A program made the position numbers and the translations under genes. Under the pieces are notes generated by a model. That model made no database searches. It was not told the origin of the DNA and saw only the letters and a list, made by a program, of their open reading frames with translations. Below, piece by piece: positions 54,751 to 62,868 of a DNA stretch of 64,000 nt. This DNA comes from Singulisphaera sp. GP187 (GTDB taxonomy: Bacteria; Planctomycetota; Phycisphaerae; Phycisphaerales; SM1A02): positions 124,001 through 188,000 of the forward strand of contig CAMBMO010000002.1 in assembly GCA_945868805.1 (NCBI GenBank). The letters run 5' to 3'. The first letter of the stretch is position 1, and each line of letters begins with the position of its first letter.

Positions 54751-56364
54751 ATGTCCAGTAAGCAAATGAAATTCTCGACCGCAGCTCACGCAGAACTCAA
54801 GCGTGGCGTCGATCAAATCGCCAGAGCGGTTGCCGTCACGATGGGCCCTGCGGGGCGCAACGTCATCGTTTCCAAGTCATTTGGAAACCCGTCCGTCACC
54901 AAGGACGGCGTGAGCGTCGCCAAGGAAGTCGAACTCTCGGAACCCTTCCAGAACATGGGCGCGAAACTCGTGCACCAAGTCGCGAAGAAGACCGCTGATG
55001 TTGCCGGCGACGGCACGACTGCCGCCACCGTCCTCGCGGCCGCCATCTTCAATGGCGGACTGAAGTTTGTCGCCACCGGAGCGAACGCGGTCGCGATTCA
55101 ACGCGGCATCAACGCCGCCGCGAAAGCTGCCGGCGATCACATCGGTTCGTCGGCAACGAAGTGCAAGGGCAAGGACGATCTGACGAAGGTCGCCACAGTG
55201 AGCGCGAATCACGACAGCGAGATCGGCGAGCTGATCGCAGAGGCCATCCACAAGGTGGGCGCGAATGGAGTCGTCGAAATCGAAGAAGGCAAGACCGCCG
55301 ACACGACCCTCGACTATGTCGAAGGAATGTGCTTCGACAAGGGCTACCTCTCGCCGTATTTCATGACGGACCCAAAGAAGGCCGAATGCATTCTTGAGAA
55401 TGCCCTCGTCCTGATCTACGAGAAGAAGATCTCGAATCTCGTTGACTTCCTTCCGTTGCTCAACAAGGTCGCGACCGCATCGAAGCCACTCCTCGTCATC
55501 GCAGAAGAAGTCGAGAACGAGGCTCTGGCGGCGCTTGTCGTCAATCGCCTGCGTGGCGTACTGCAGATCTGTGCGGTGAAGGCTCCAGGTTTCGGCGATC
55601 GTCGCAAAGCGATGCTTGGCGATATCGCAACTCTCACTGGTGGCGTCTTCTTCGCAGAAGACATCGGTCGCAATCTCGCCGATGTCGAACTTTCTGAACT
55701 CGGGAGCGCTCGTCGCGTCGTGATCACCAAAGACGAGTGCACGATCATCGAGGGATCTGGCAAGAAGGCTGCGATCGCAGACCGTGTCGCACAGATTCGA
55801 GCCCAGCATGACAAGTCGACTTCCGACTACGACCGCGAGAAGTTCAACGAACGACTCGCCAAGTTGACTGGTGGCGTGGCGATCGTCCATGTCGGTGCTG
55901 CGACCGAAATCGCTATGAAAGAGAAGAAGGATCGCGTCGACGATGCTCTGCACGCGACACGCGCCGCGGCGAAGGAGGGATATGTCGCTGGAGGCGGCGT
56001 CGCATACTTGCGCGCCATCCCCGCAATCATGACCGCTCGCAAGTCAGCCGAAGGAGACGAAGTCTTCGGATACGACATCGTGGCCGAAGCACTCCGCCGT
56101 CCAACCTGGCAGATTGCCACCAACTTTGGCATCGATGGCGATGTCGTGGTCGAGAAGGTTCTCGAAGGCAAGGGCGCGTTCGGATTTAATGCCTCGACCG
56201 GCGTGTACGAAGATCTGACGAAGGCTGGGATCATCGATCCAGCGCTCGTCGCCAAGACCGCCATTGAGAACGCTGCGAGCATCGCGGGTCTTATGTTGAC
56301 CACTGATGTCCTCGTCACCGAACTCAAGGACGACACGGCTCCAACCGAAGGGGCGATTTCCTGA
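54751..56364 (+). CDS. groEL: Chaperonin GroEL, copy 2, without Gly-Gly-Met tail
   Basis: 537 residues, complete core: [35 protein letters not shown] (ends AVTMGPAGR and KEVEL), [39 protein letters not shown] (ends KAPGFGD and ATLTGG). It ends ELKDDTAPTEGAIS, with no His or Gly-Gly-Met tail. It is clearly a separate paralogue of copy 1, and probably has different substrates. A strong terminator follows its stop. Confidence 0.96.
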   Translation: MSSKQMKFSTAAHAELKRGVDQIARAVAVTMGPAGRNVIVSKSFGNPSVTKDGVSVAKEVELSEPFQNMGAKLVHQVAKKTADVAGDGTTAATVLAAAIFNGGLKFVATGANAVAIQRGINAAAKAAGDHIGSSATKCKGKDDLTKVATVSANHDSEIGELIAEAIHKVGANGVVEIEEGKTADTTLDYVEGMCFDKGYLSPYFMTDPKKAECILENALVLIYEKKISNLVDFLPLLNKVATASKPLLVIAEEVENEALAALVVNRLRGVLQICAVKAPGFGDRRKAMLGDIATLTGGVFFAEDIGRNLADVELSELGSARRVVITKDECTIIEGSGKKAAIADRVAQIRAQHDKSTSDYDREKFNERLAKLTGGVAIVHVGAATEIAMKEKKDRVDDALHATRAAAKEGYVAGGGVAYLRAIPAIMTARKSAEGDEVFGYDIVAEALRRPTWQIATNFGIDGDVVVEKVLEGKGAFGFNASTGVYEDLTKAGIIDPALVAKTAIENAASIAGLMLTTDVLVTELKDDTAPTEGAIS

Positions 56365-56382
56365 TTCATTCGCACGGACAAT

Positions 56383-56426
56383 GGAGGATCGAAGCGCCTT
56401 CGAAGCTCTTCGGTCCTCCGTTTTTT
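56383..56426 (+). terminator. Rho-independent terminator after groEL copy 2
   Basis: GGAGGATCGAAG pairs with CTTCGGTCCTCC (12-base stem, one T-G wobble) around a 13-base loop, followed by G and six T residues. It ends the groEL-groES-groEL operon before dnaJ. Confidence 0.9.
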
Positions 56427-56473
56427 CTGGCTGCCGTGGCACGCGAGTTTCATCCGAGATTTCACTAGGATTC

Positions 56474-57631
56474 ATGATGGCAGTCGAACGCGACTATTAC
56501 GAAGTCCTTTCCATCGAACGTGCGGCCAACGGCGACGAGGTCAAGCGCGCCTATCGCCGGATGGCGATGAAGTGGCATCCAGATCGGAATCCGGGAGACC
56601 CCAAGGCCGAAGTCGAATTCAAAGCTTGCGCGGAAGCGTACGAAGTGCTCTCGGATCCCGAGCGCAAACAGCTCTACGACACGCACGGCCACGCGGGACT
56701 CCGGCAAAGACCTGGCCATGACTTCTCGCGGATGCGCCCCGATGACATCTTCTCGATTTTCAACGACATCTTTGGTGGAAGTGGCGGTGGATCGAGTCAT
56801 GGCCGACGCGGACCAGTGCGTGGATACGATCTTGAAACCAGCGTCGAGATCGAACTGCTCGATGTGCTCAATGGCAAGGATGTCGAAGTTGCGTTCACCC
56901 GTCGTGATGTCTGTGGGTCCTGCGAAGGATCGGGTGCAAAGTCCGGCACGAAGCCGATCAAATGCCCAACATGCGGTGGCGGTGGACAAGTTGCGCAACA
57001 AGGGCTCGGCGGAATGTTTCGGATGGTCACCACATGCCCCAACTGTCGTGGTCGCGGACAGGTCATCACCGAATTCTGCCCCGAGTGCAGAGGTCATGGT
57101 CGCGTACCAAAGAAGCGTAAGCTTAATGTGAAAATTCCGGCCGGTATTTCGGACGGACAAGTCATTCGTGTTTCAGGCGAAGGCGAACCACCTCCTCCTG
57201 AAGCCGATCCAGCTGGCAAGGGACCGCGTGGCGACCTGCATGTCGTGATCAGCGTGACCGAACATGAAGCGTTCGAGCGCGTCGAAGACGACCTCGTGAC
57301 CGCGCACGATGTTAGCTTTCCGCTCGCAACACTTGGAGGAATGACGACGATCGAAACCCTCGACGGATTGAGGAAGATCGAAATTCCCAAAGGAACTCAG
57401 CACGGCGCAGTCATCACGATCGAAGGATCTGGTTTGCCGCACCTGCGATCGCCGAAAGTCCGTGGAAATTTGCGGGTCGGGATGTGCATTCGTGTTCCGA
57501 ATAAGATCACCCCGGAACAAAGGGAATTGCTGGAGCAGTTCGCGAAGACCCAGACGAATCCGGACGAAGAGATTCGACCCGCGGGCAAGGGTGTCTGGAA
57601 GAAGATCAAGGACTCGATTGCAGGAAGCTGA
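56474..57631 (+). CDS. dnaJ: Chaperone DnaJ
   Basis: 385 residues. The J domain has RDYYEVLSIERAAN and the WHPDRN motif near residue 34; a Gly-rich segment (IFGGSGGGSSHG) follows. The zinc centre has four Cys repeats (CGSCEGSG, CPTCGGGG, CPNCRGRG, CPECRGHG), then the substrate-binding region with PAGISDGQVIRVSGEG. It stimulates DnaK. ATG 56474 follows TAGGA; dnaK itself is not in the window. Separated from groEL by a terminator, so it must have its own promoter. Confidence 0.95.
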   Translation: MMAVERDYYEVLSIERAANGDEVKRAYRRMAMKWHPDRNPGDPKAEVEFKACAEAYEVLSDPERKQLYDTHGHAGLRQRPGHDFSRMRPDDIFSIFNDIFGGSGGGSSHGRRGPVRGYDLETSVEIELLDVLNGKDVEVAFTRRDVCGSCEGSGAKSGTKPIKCPTCGGGGQVAQQGLGGMFRMVTTCPNCRGRGQVITEFCPECRGHGRVPKKRKLNVKIPAGISDGQVIRVSGEGEPPPPEADPAGKGPRGDLHVVISVTEHEAFERVEDDLVTAHDVSFPLATLGGMTTIETLDGLRKIEIPKGTQHGAVITIEGSGLPHLRSPKVRGNLRVGMCIRVPNKITPEQRELLEQFAKTQTNPDEEIRPAGKGVWKKIKDSIAGS

Positions 57632-57639
57632 AAGATGAG

Positions 57640-58176
57640 ATGACGATGAGCGAAACGACGAAGCAACCAGACGAGAGGATCGATCCAGAGGCGGATCCCA
57701 TCGCGGACCAGACCACGGTCCTCGCTCAGATGCAATTGCAGGTCGAAGAGAAACAGCAGGCGTACCTTCGTGTTCTTGCCGACTTTCAGAACTTCAAGCG
57801 ACGTGCCATCGAGAACGAAGCGCGTGCTCGGGATCATGGAGTCAGTCAGGTGGCACGAGCGATCGTCCCGGTGCTTGAAAACATGGATCTGGCTCTCGGA
57901 CACGATCTCCGTTCGCTCGAAGCGAGCAAGCTCGCCGACGCGGTCGAACTGATGCGCGGCGAACTCCTGAAGGCACTCGCGCAGTGCGGCATCGAACGGA
58001 TCGCTCCCCTGCCAGGTGCAGAATTTGACCCGCACTATCACGAAGCTGTCATGCAGCAACCCGCCGACAAGATCGCGCCGGGTCGAATCGCGCACTGCCT
58101 GCAGGCGGGCTATCGCTATGGAGAAGTGCCTTTGCGAAGTGCGAAGGTCGCAGTCACTCCCCAGCCGGATTCCTGA
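57640..58176 (+). CDS. grpE: Nucleotide exchange factor GrpE
   Basis: 178 residues. A coiled-coil N-terminal half (QVEEKQQAYLRVLADFQNFKRRAIEN, ends QVEEKQQ and KRRAIEN) contains the DFQNFKRR motif; ENMDLALGH and the C-terminal beta-wing (FDPHYHEAVMQ) follow. It releases ADP from DnaK. ATG 57640 or 57646 starts it, eight bases after dnaJ. Confidence 0.95.
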   Translation: MTMSETTKQPDERIDPEADPIADQTTVLAQMQLQVEEKQQAYLRVLADFQNFKRRAIENEARARDHGVSQVARAIVPVLENMDLALGHDLRSLEASKLADAVELMRGELLKALAQCGIERIAPLPGAEFDPHYHEAVMQQPADKIAPGRIAHCLQAGYRYGEVPLRSAKVAVTPQPDS

Positions 58177-58692
58177 ATGCCCACATACGAATATGTCTGC
58201 CGCGCATGTGGCCACGAGTTTGAGCAGTTTCAACCAATCACTTCATCGCCAGTGAAGACTTGCCCGAAGTGCAAGCGAAAGCGCGTCGAACGCAAGATCG
58301 GCATTGGCGCTGGGGTGCTCTTCAAGGGCGGCGGGTTCTACGAAACGGACTATCGAAGCGATTCTTATCGCAAGTCAGAAGAGGCAGAAAAGAAGGAGTC
58401 CGAGAAGAAGCCGGAACCGGAAAAGGCAGAAGCAACGAAGACACCAGAGAAAACAGCGGAGAAGACAGCAGAGAAACCAACAGAGAGGCCCGAAGACAAG
58501 CCGGCGGCGAAAGAAACAACATCGGACACACCCAAGGAGACGCCCAAGAAATCAGCGGCGACTCCACAAGACAAACAACCCAAGAGATCCGCCCGCCAAG
58601 GTCGCGGCTTCGGAAACCTCAAGCAATCAACACAAATGAAAGCAATACAAGTGAAATCAAAGACAATGAAAGCAAAGAAGAAAACAAAGTGA
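58177..58692 (+). CDS. FmdB-family zinc-ribbon protein with long charged tail
   Basis: 171 residues. The first 60 residues are the FmdB-type zinc ribbon: MPTYEYVCRACGHEFEQFQ and CPKCKRKRVERKIG, with four Cys for zinc, then GVLFKGGGFYETDY, the usual end of the domain. The remaining 110 residues are Lys/Glu/Thr/Pro-rich (EKTAEKTAEKP) with no structure predicted; this tail is much longer than usual. FmdB proteins are of unknown function, often small regulators. It starts immediately after grpE and overlaps the GTG of rnr. Confidence 0.87.
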   Translation: MPTYEYVCRACGHEFEQFQPITSSPVKTCPKCKRKRVERKIGIGAGVLFKGGGFYETDYRSDSYRKSEEAEKKESEKKPEPEKAEATKTPEKTAEKTAEKPTERPEDKPAAKETTSDTPKETPKKSAATPQDKQPKRSARQGRGFGNLKQSTQMKAIQVKSKTMKAKKKTK

Positions 58693-61076
58693 GTGAAACA
58701 TTCAGACATCAGATATTGAACCACCTCGGACACAACGGGTATCAACCCGTGCGACAGCGCGAACTTGAAAAACAGATGCGCGTTCTGGAGGATCAGGCGC
58801 AAGAATTCCGCGCGACTCTCGACGCGCTCGCGACCGAGGACTACATCGACATCAGCAACGACGACATCGTTCGCTTGACCCGATTCAAGGACGAGACGAT
58901 CGGGCGAATTCGGATCAGTCCGCGTGGCAATGGCAGCGGATTTGTGATTCCAGACATTCCAAGTCGCGAGGGCGACCTCTATGTGGCCGATTGCGATACC
59001 GGTGGCGCCATTAGTGGCGACCGTGTTCGTGTGGCAATCATTCGCAAGGGAAAGGACTGGGACCGCGCACCCGACACTCGCCCAACAGGTCGCGTGGTCG
59101 AAATCATCGAGCGCAAGCAAACACGCTTCGCTGGGCGATTGGAAATGGAAGGACGCGGATGGATCGTCGTCCCGGATGGGCGCAGTCTGACCGAACCAAT
59201 CGTTGTTCGTGACCCCGGCGCGAAGGACGCGAAGGTTGGCGACAAGGTCATCTGCGAGATCACGCGGTTTCCAGATGCCCGCGCGCGCGCTGAAGGAGTG
59301 ATCACCCAGCGTCTTGGCGCCGCGGGCGAGCCCGACGCCGAAACGAAATCCGTGATGGTGACATACGACTTGCATGAGGAGTTTCCACCGGAAGCACTCG
59401 AGGAAGCGGCGGACGCGGCGAGAAGCTTCGAGTCTCATCGAGAAGGTCCCTGGGATGGTCGCGAAGATTTGACCGGCACGTCGATCTTTACGATCGATCC
59501 ACCAGATGCACGAGATTTTGACGATGCGATTTCGATCGCCTTCGACGCAGTCAAGGAAGAGTGGACGCTGGGAGTGCACATCGCCGACGTCGCATCGTTC
59601 GTAGCACGCGGAAGTGCGCTCGATGTCGAGGCACGATTGCGTGGAAACAGCGCGTATCTGCCCCGCAAGGTCATTCCGATGCTCCCCGAGACACTCTCCA
59701 ACGGAGTCTGCTCTTTGCAAGAAGGCGTCGCGCGATTTACCAAGAGCGCGTTCATGACCTTCGACAAGAACGGGCGTGTGCTTTACGAGCGATACGCATC
59801 GACGGTCATCAAGTCGCGCAAGCGCATGACATACCTCGAGGCGCAGGCGATCATCGACGGCGACTTGAACGAGGCGCGCAAGCAGGCGAAGACCGAAACC
59901 CATGTCGATGAGCTACTCATTGAAGAACTGCGGCTCTGCGATAGGCTTGCCAAGATCCTCCAGGTGCGGAGGCTCAAGGATGGAATGCTGGTGCTCGCAC
60001 TTCCCGAGAGCGAGCTGGTTTACGGCGATGACGGCCGAGTGACGGATGTCGAACCGGAAGACAGTGCATTCACGCACAAGTTGATCGAAATGTTCATGGT
60101 CGAGGCGAACGAAGCGGTTGCACGGCTCTTCGCATCGCTCTCGATTCCCGCGCTTCGGCGCATTCATCCCGAGCCATCGTTCCACGATGTCGAAGAGCTT
60201 CGGATGTACGCGCGTTCCGCGAAAATTCGGCTTCCCGAAATTCCAACACGCAAGGATCTTCAGGCATTGCTCGACGCTGTGCGCGGCACCGAGAGCGAGC
60301 GTGCGATCAACTTCGCAGTCTTGCGATCGATGTCGAAGGCGACATATGCCCCTGCGCTCGTCGGGCATTTCGCGCTCGCGAGCGAGCACTATCTGCATTT
60401 CACGAGCCCGATTCGCAGATATCCCGATCTCGTCACCCACCGCATGCTCGAAGCATGGACGGAAATGACCGACAACGGTCGAACACCCCCTGGCGGCAAG
60501 CGCCGCCGAGAACTGCTGGACAAATTGCGCACGGACCCACGGGTCGAGAATGCGGACGCACTCGTTGAATGCGGGTCTCACTGCAGCGAGACCGAAGTGA
60601 ACGCAGAAAGCGCTGAGCGCGAGCTGCGAAGTTTCTTGGTTCTGCAATTCCTCAATGACAATTTCCTCGGGCAGACGCTCAAGGGCGTCATCACCGGAGT
60701 CTCACCAGGTGGCGGCGGGGTCTTTGTGCTCCTTGACCGCTTCCTTGCAGATGGAATGATCAGACTGCGCGAGATCGGTTCGGGCGAGCGTTGGCAGAAG
60801 CAAGAATCGACCGGCAGGATGACTTCGCCGCGAAGTGGCGCGAGTCTCGGCGTAGGCGATGCTGTCGAAGTGAAAATTGCAAACATTAATCTCTCGATGC
60901 GTCAGATGGAATTGAGTCTCGTGAAGGTCGTGAAGAAGTCGAGTGTCGGCGGCGGCGACGACACCATTCGTGGCAAGCGCGATAAAGGTTTCGTCGGTGG
61001 TCGCGGCGCGCCACGCAGCGAACGAGGCCACAAGAAAGGCTTCAAACAAGGACGACGAGGCAAGAGGGGGAAGTAG
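58689..61076 (+). CDS. rnr: Ribonuclease R
   Basis: 795 residues. After an N-terminal winged helix (ETFRHQILNHLGHNGYQPV, ends ETFRHQIL and HNGYQPV) come cold-shock domains (RIRISPRGNGSGFVIPD), the RNB catalytic core with IDPPDARDFDDAISI containing the catalytic Asp residues, HFTSPIRRYPDLVTHR and an S1 domain near 690 (LKGVITGVSPGGGGVFVLLDRFLADGMIR, ends LKGVITG and ADGMIR). A basic Gly/Arg/Lys tail follows. It degrades structured RNA 3' to 5'. GTG 58689 overlaps the FmdB stop (GTGA). Confidence 0.96.
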   Translation: MSETFRHQILNHLGHNGYQPVRQRELEKQMRVLEDQAQEFRATLDALATEDYIDISNDDIVRLTRFKDETIGRIRISPRGNGSGFVIPDIPSREGDLYVADCDTGGAISGDRVRVAIIRKGKDWDRAPDTRPTGRVVEIIERKQTRFAGRLEMEGRGWIVVPDGRSLTEPIVVRDPGAKDAKVGDKVICEITRFPDARARAEGVITQRLGAAGEPDAETKSVMVTYDLHEEFPPEALEEAADAARSFESHREGPWDGREDLTGTSIFTIDPPDARDFDDAISIAFDAVKEEWTLGVHIADVASFVARGSALDVEARLRGNSAYLPRKVIPMLPETLSNGVCSLQEGVARFTKSAFMTFDKNGRVLYERYASTVIKSRKRMTYLEAQAIIDGDLNEARKQAKTETHVDELLIEELRLCDRLAKILQVRRLKDGMLVLALPESELVYGDDGRVTDVEPEDSAFTHKLIEMFMVEANEAVARLFASLSIPALRRIHPEPSFHDVEELRMYARSAKIRLPEIPTRKDLQALLDAVRGTESERAINFAVLRSMSKATYAPALVGHFALASEHYLHFTSPIRRYPDLVTHRMLEAWTEMTDNGRTPPGGKRRRELLDKLRTDPRVENADALVECGSHCSETEVNAESAERELRSFLVLQFLNDNFLGQTLKGVITGVSPGGGGVFVLLDRFLADGMIRLREIGSGERWQKQESTGRMTSPRSGASLGVGDAVEVKIANINLSMRQMELSLVKVVKKSSVGGGDDTIRGKRDKGFVGGRGAPRSERGHKKGFKQGRRGKRGK

Positions 61077-61105
61077 AAGCGCGGGGAGATTGCCCATCTT
61101 TAGCT

Positions 61106-61150
61106 GTTTCGTCTATTTCGTTTGTTGCGTTTGTTTCGTTTGAGCGTAGA
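61106..61150. repeat. 9-base tandem repeat between rnr and the antitoxin gene
   Basis: Five units: GTTTCGTCT, ATTTCGTTT, GTTGCGTTT, GTTTCGTTT and GAGCGTAGA (last degenerate). It lies 29 bases after the rnr stop and 22 bases before the antitoxin ATG. The rest of this spacer holds nothing I recognise. Confidence 0.75.
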
Positions 61151-61172
61151 GTCTCACAGACGAAGTACCGCC

Positions 61173-61661
61173 ATGCGAACGCAACGATCTGATCTTTCCG
61201 CCGGCATCGCCGCTCCTCTGTCCCCCACCGATTTAGATATGCGCCTCGCACGGGAATCCAGCCGACGCCTCGCGCATCTCGCGAATCGCACACGTGCTCT
61301 TCGACTCTCCCCTGCCCAACTCTCGCCGAAGGAACTTGGCAGCGAACCGATCGAGCTTCCCGCGCCTGCGGTCCGACTGCTCGTGCAGGCACTCTCAGCA
61401 ATGGCGAGTGGTCGAACCGTGATTCTCACGCCCCTTGACGCCGAACTCACCACGCAACAGGCCGCGGACCTGCTTGGGGTCTCTCGGCCGTTCATCGTGA
61501 AGCAGGTAACGACCAACAAAATTCCTTCCAGGCGCGTTGGTTCGCACCGACGCATTCTGTACGTCGATCTGATGAAGTACAAGGACCGAATCGATGCCAC
61601 GCGCCAGAAAGTGCTCGACAAATTGACCGCCGAGGCTCAGAAGTTGAAGCTCGGGTATTGA
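61173..61661 (+). CDS. HTH (excisionase-type) antitoxin of a PIN-toxin system
   Basis: 162 residues. The centre has DAELTTQQAADLLGVSRPFIVKQV (ends DAELTTQQAA and RPFIVKQV), an excisionase-type winged helix, followed by VGSHRRILYVDLMKYK. This layout, with PAPAVRLLVQAL before it and DKLTAEAQKLKLGY at the end, is the well-known antitoxin paired with PIN-domain toxins. The protein is complete. The toxin gene that should follow is truncated (see 61695), so the antitoxin is an orphan. ATG 61173 starts it. Confidence 0.85.
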   Translation: MRTQRSDLSAGIAAPLSPTDLDMRLARESSRRLAHLANRTRALRLSPAQLSPKELGSEPIELPAPAVRLLVQALSAMASGRTVILTPLDAELTTQQAADLLGVSRPFIVKQVTTNKIPSRRVGSHRRILYVDLMKYKDRIDATRQKVLDKLTAEAQKLKLGY

Positions 61662-61694
61662 TCGAGGTGCTGCCGGGCATCTGCGAACACCACG

Positions 61695-61850
61695 ATGCAT
61701 CACTCGCCGGCCGTCGTGCTTGATTCCTGCGTGCTCTATCGAGCACCTCTGTGCGACCAGCTCATTCGACTCTCGCTCGCGAGGTTTTTTCGAGGACCGT
61801 GGACAGCGCAGATTCACGAGGAATGGATCGGAGCACTCTTGCGCAACCGC
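61695..61850 (+). pseudogene. Truncated PIN-domain toxin
   Basis: The first 52 codons read VVLDSCVLYRAPL, LIRLSLARFF, and IHEEWIGALL, the normal N-terminal third of the PIN toxin that accompanies this antitoxin (Asp of the first active-site motif is in VLDSC). After about base 61850 the homology stops and an AbiEi-like sequence begins in another frame. The other active-site acids are missing, so the protein would be inactive. Confidence 0.75.
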
Positions 61851-61852
61851 CG

Positions 61853-62155
61853 AGGTGATTCGTCGACTCGTCGATACTCGCACACTCGTCAAGGTTGGTT
61901 GCGGCATCTACTCGCATGCAGAATGCGCGGCACGATCTGCCTGCTCTCGGCGCTCCAGTACCACGGCATCGGGACTCAACTTCCTCACAAAGTCTGGATG
62001 ATGATCGACCGTCGCGCACATTGCCAACACATCGATGCGCCACCCATGCGATGCGTCCTCGCATCTGCCCGCGCGCGCACGACGGGTGTCGAGCGGGTCG
62101 AAATCGACGGCGATTCGGATCCATCCTGCGCCCCTACCTCGAAGCACTCGCGTGA
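61853..62155 (+). pseudogene. Frameshifted AbiEi-like antitoxin/regulator remnant
   Basis: Pieces of one AbiEi-type protein (winged-helix antitoxin of type IV toxin-antitoxin systems) are in three frames: EVIRRLVDTRTLVKVGCGIYS (ends EVIRRLV and GCGIYS) at 61853; CLLSALQYHGIGTQLPHKVW (61935 onwards) and TTGVERVEIDG to about 62111 in a second frame; ILRPYLEALA to the stop at 62155 in a third. An internal part is missing. The final GTGA at 62152 could be the start of the lost AbiEii toxin gene. The segments fit the order of the intact family, so this is decay, not chance. Confidence 0.65.
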
Positions 62156-62214
62156 CAAACCAAAAGAGCGCGGGTGGCGATGCCACCGAAGCCCGGTCAG
62201 TTATGCTTGCGTTC

Positions 62215-62751
62215 ATGAGCACCATCAACACCCCGAACGCCATGTACTCCATGCAAACTGCTCGCGACGCGCACACTTGGCTGCGCTGGCTCACCGGACG
62301 AACTCTTGACGCTGCGGCGGCACTACCCGATGCTGACTATCGCCGCGAGTTTCCCATTGGCATGGGAAGTGTCCACGCGACACTCGTACACCTCGTCGGG
62401 GCTGAAAATGTTTGGATCAGCGCGCTCGGAGGCGATTCCGCTGTGGCGATCATGCGCAGCGAGGAACTTCCCGACATCGCTTCGATCCGTGTGGCATTTA
62501 CGAAAGTGCGCGCACGATGGGATTCGTATCTCGCACGGATTACTCCAGCCGAGTGCGAACGCGTGGTCTTGCGCATTCGCGATGGTCGCGAGGTTCGCCA
62601 AAGCGCCGCAGACGTGATCATGCAATTGCCAACTCATGCGCTTTATCACAACGCGCAGATCTCGTTCATGTTCCGCAGTATGGGACATGCGCTTCCAGAT
62701 TCAAGTTGGATTATCTGGGGGAGAGAACGGCTCGCCAGCGCCATGCAATAG
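62215..62751 (+). CDS. DinB-family protein
   Basis: 178 residues, four-helix bundle. Metal-binding His residues of the DinB fold are in LVHLVGAENVW and LPTHALYHNAQ (the His-x3-His pair). The segment SWIIWGRERLASAMQ ends the protein. DinB-like proteins include thiol transferases and metal-dependent hydrolases; no activity can be assigned. ATG 62215 was chosen; ATG 62203 is possible. The last codons are repeated in the minisatellite that begins at 62736. Confidence 0.82.
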   Translation: MSTINTPNAMYSMQTARDAHTWLRWLTGRTLDAAAALPDADYRREFPIGMGSVHATLVHLVGAENVWISALGGDSAVAIMRSEELPDIASIRVAFTKVRARWDSYLARITPAECERVVLRIRDGREVRQSAADVIMQLPTHALYHNAQISFMFRSMGHALPDSSWIIWGRERLASAMQ

Positions 62752-62868
62752 GACCAGCGCCATGCAATAGGGCCAGCGCCATGCAATAGGACCAGCGCCA
62801 TGCAATAGGACCAGCGCCATGCAATAGGGCCAGCGCCATGCAATAGGACTAGCGCTGCGCAATAAGTC
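62736..62868. repeat. 19-base minisatellite between convergent genes
   Basis: CAGCGCCATGCAATAGGAC (with GGC or GAC at the end) is repeated six times from 62736 to 62849, plus a degenerate seventh copy to 62868. The first copy contains the last codons and TAG stop (62749-62751) of the DinB gene; the last reaches the stop of the convergent hydrolase gene. Each unit carries TAG. Confidence 0.95.

Noticed and set aside
58365..59903. Minus-strand open frame of about 512 codons opposite the fmdB-like gene and rnr
   Set aside because: Antisense shadow; its Phe/Ser-rich end is the reverse of the Lys/Glu-rich tail of the FmdB-like protein.
62736..62868. CRISPR array
   Set aside because: The repeats are directly adjacent with no spacers, only 19 bases long, and no cas genes are present.
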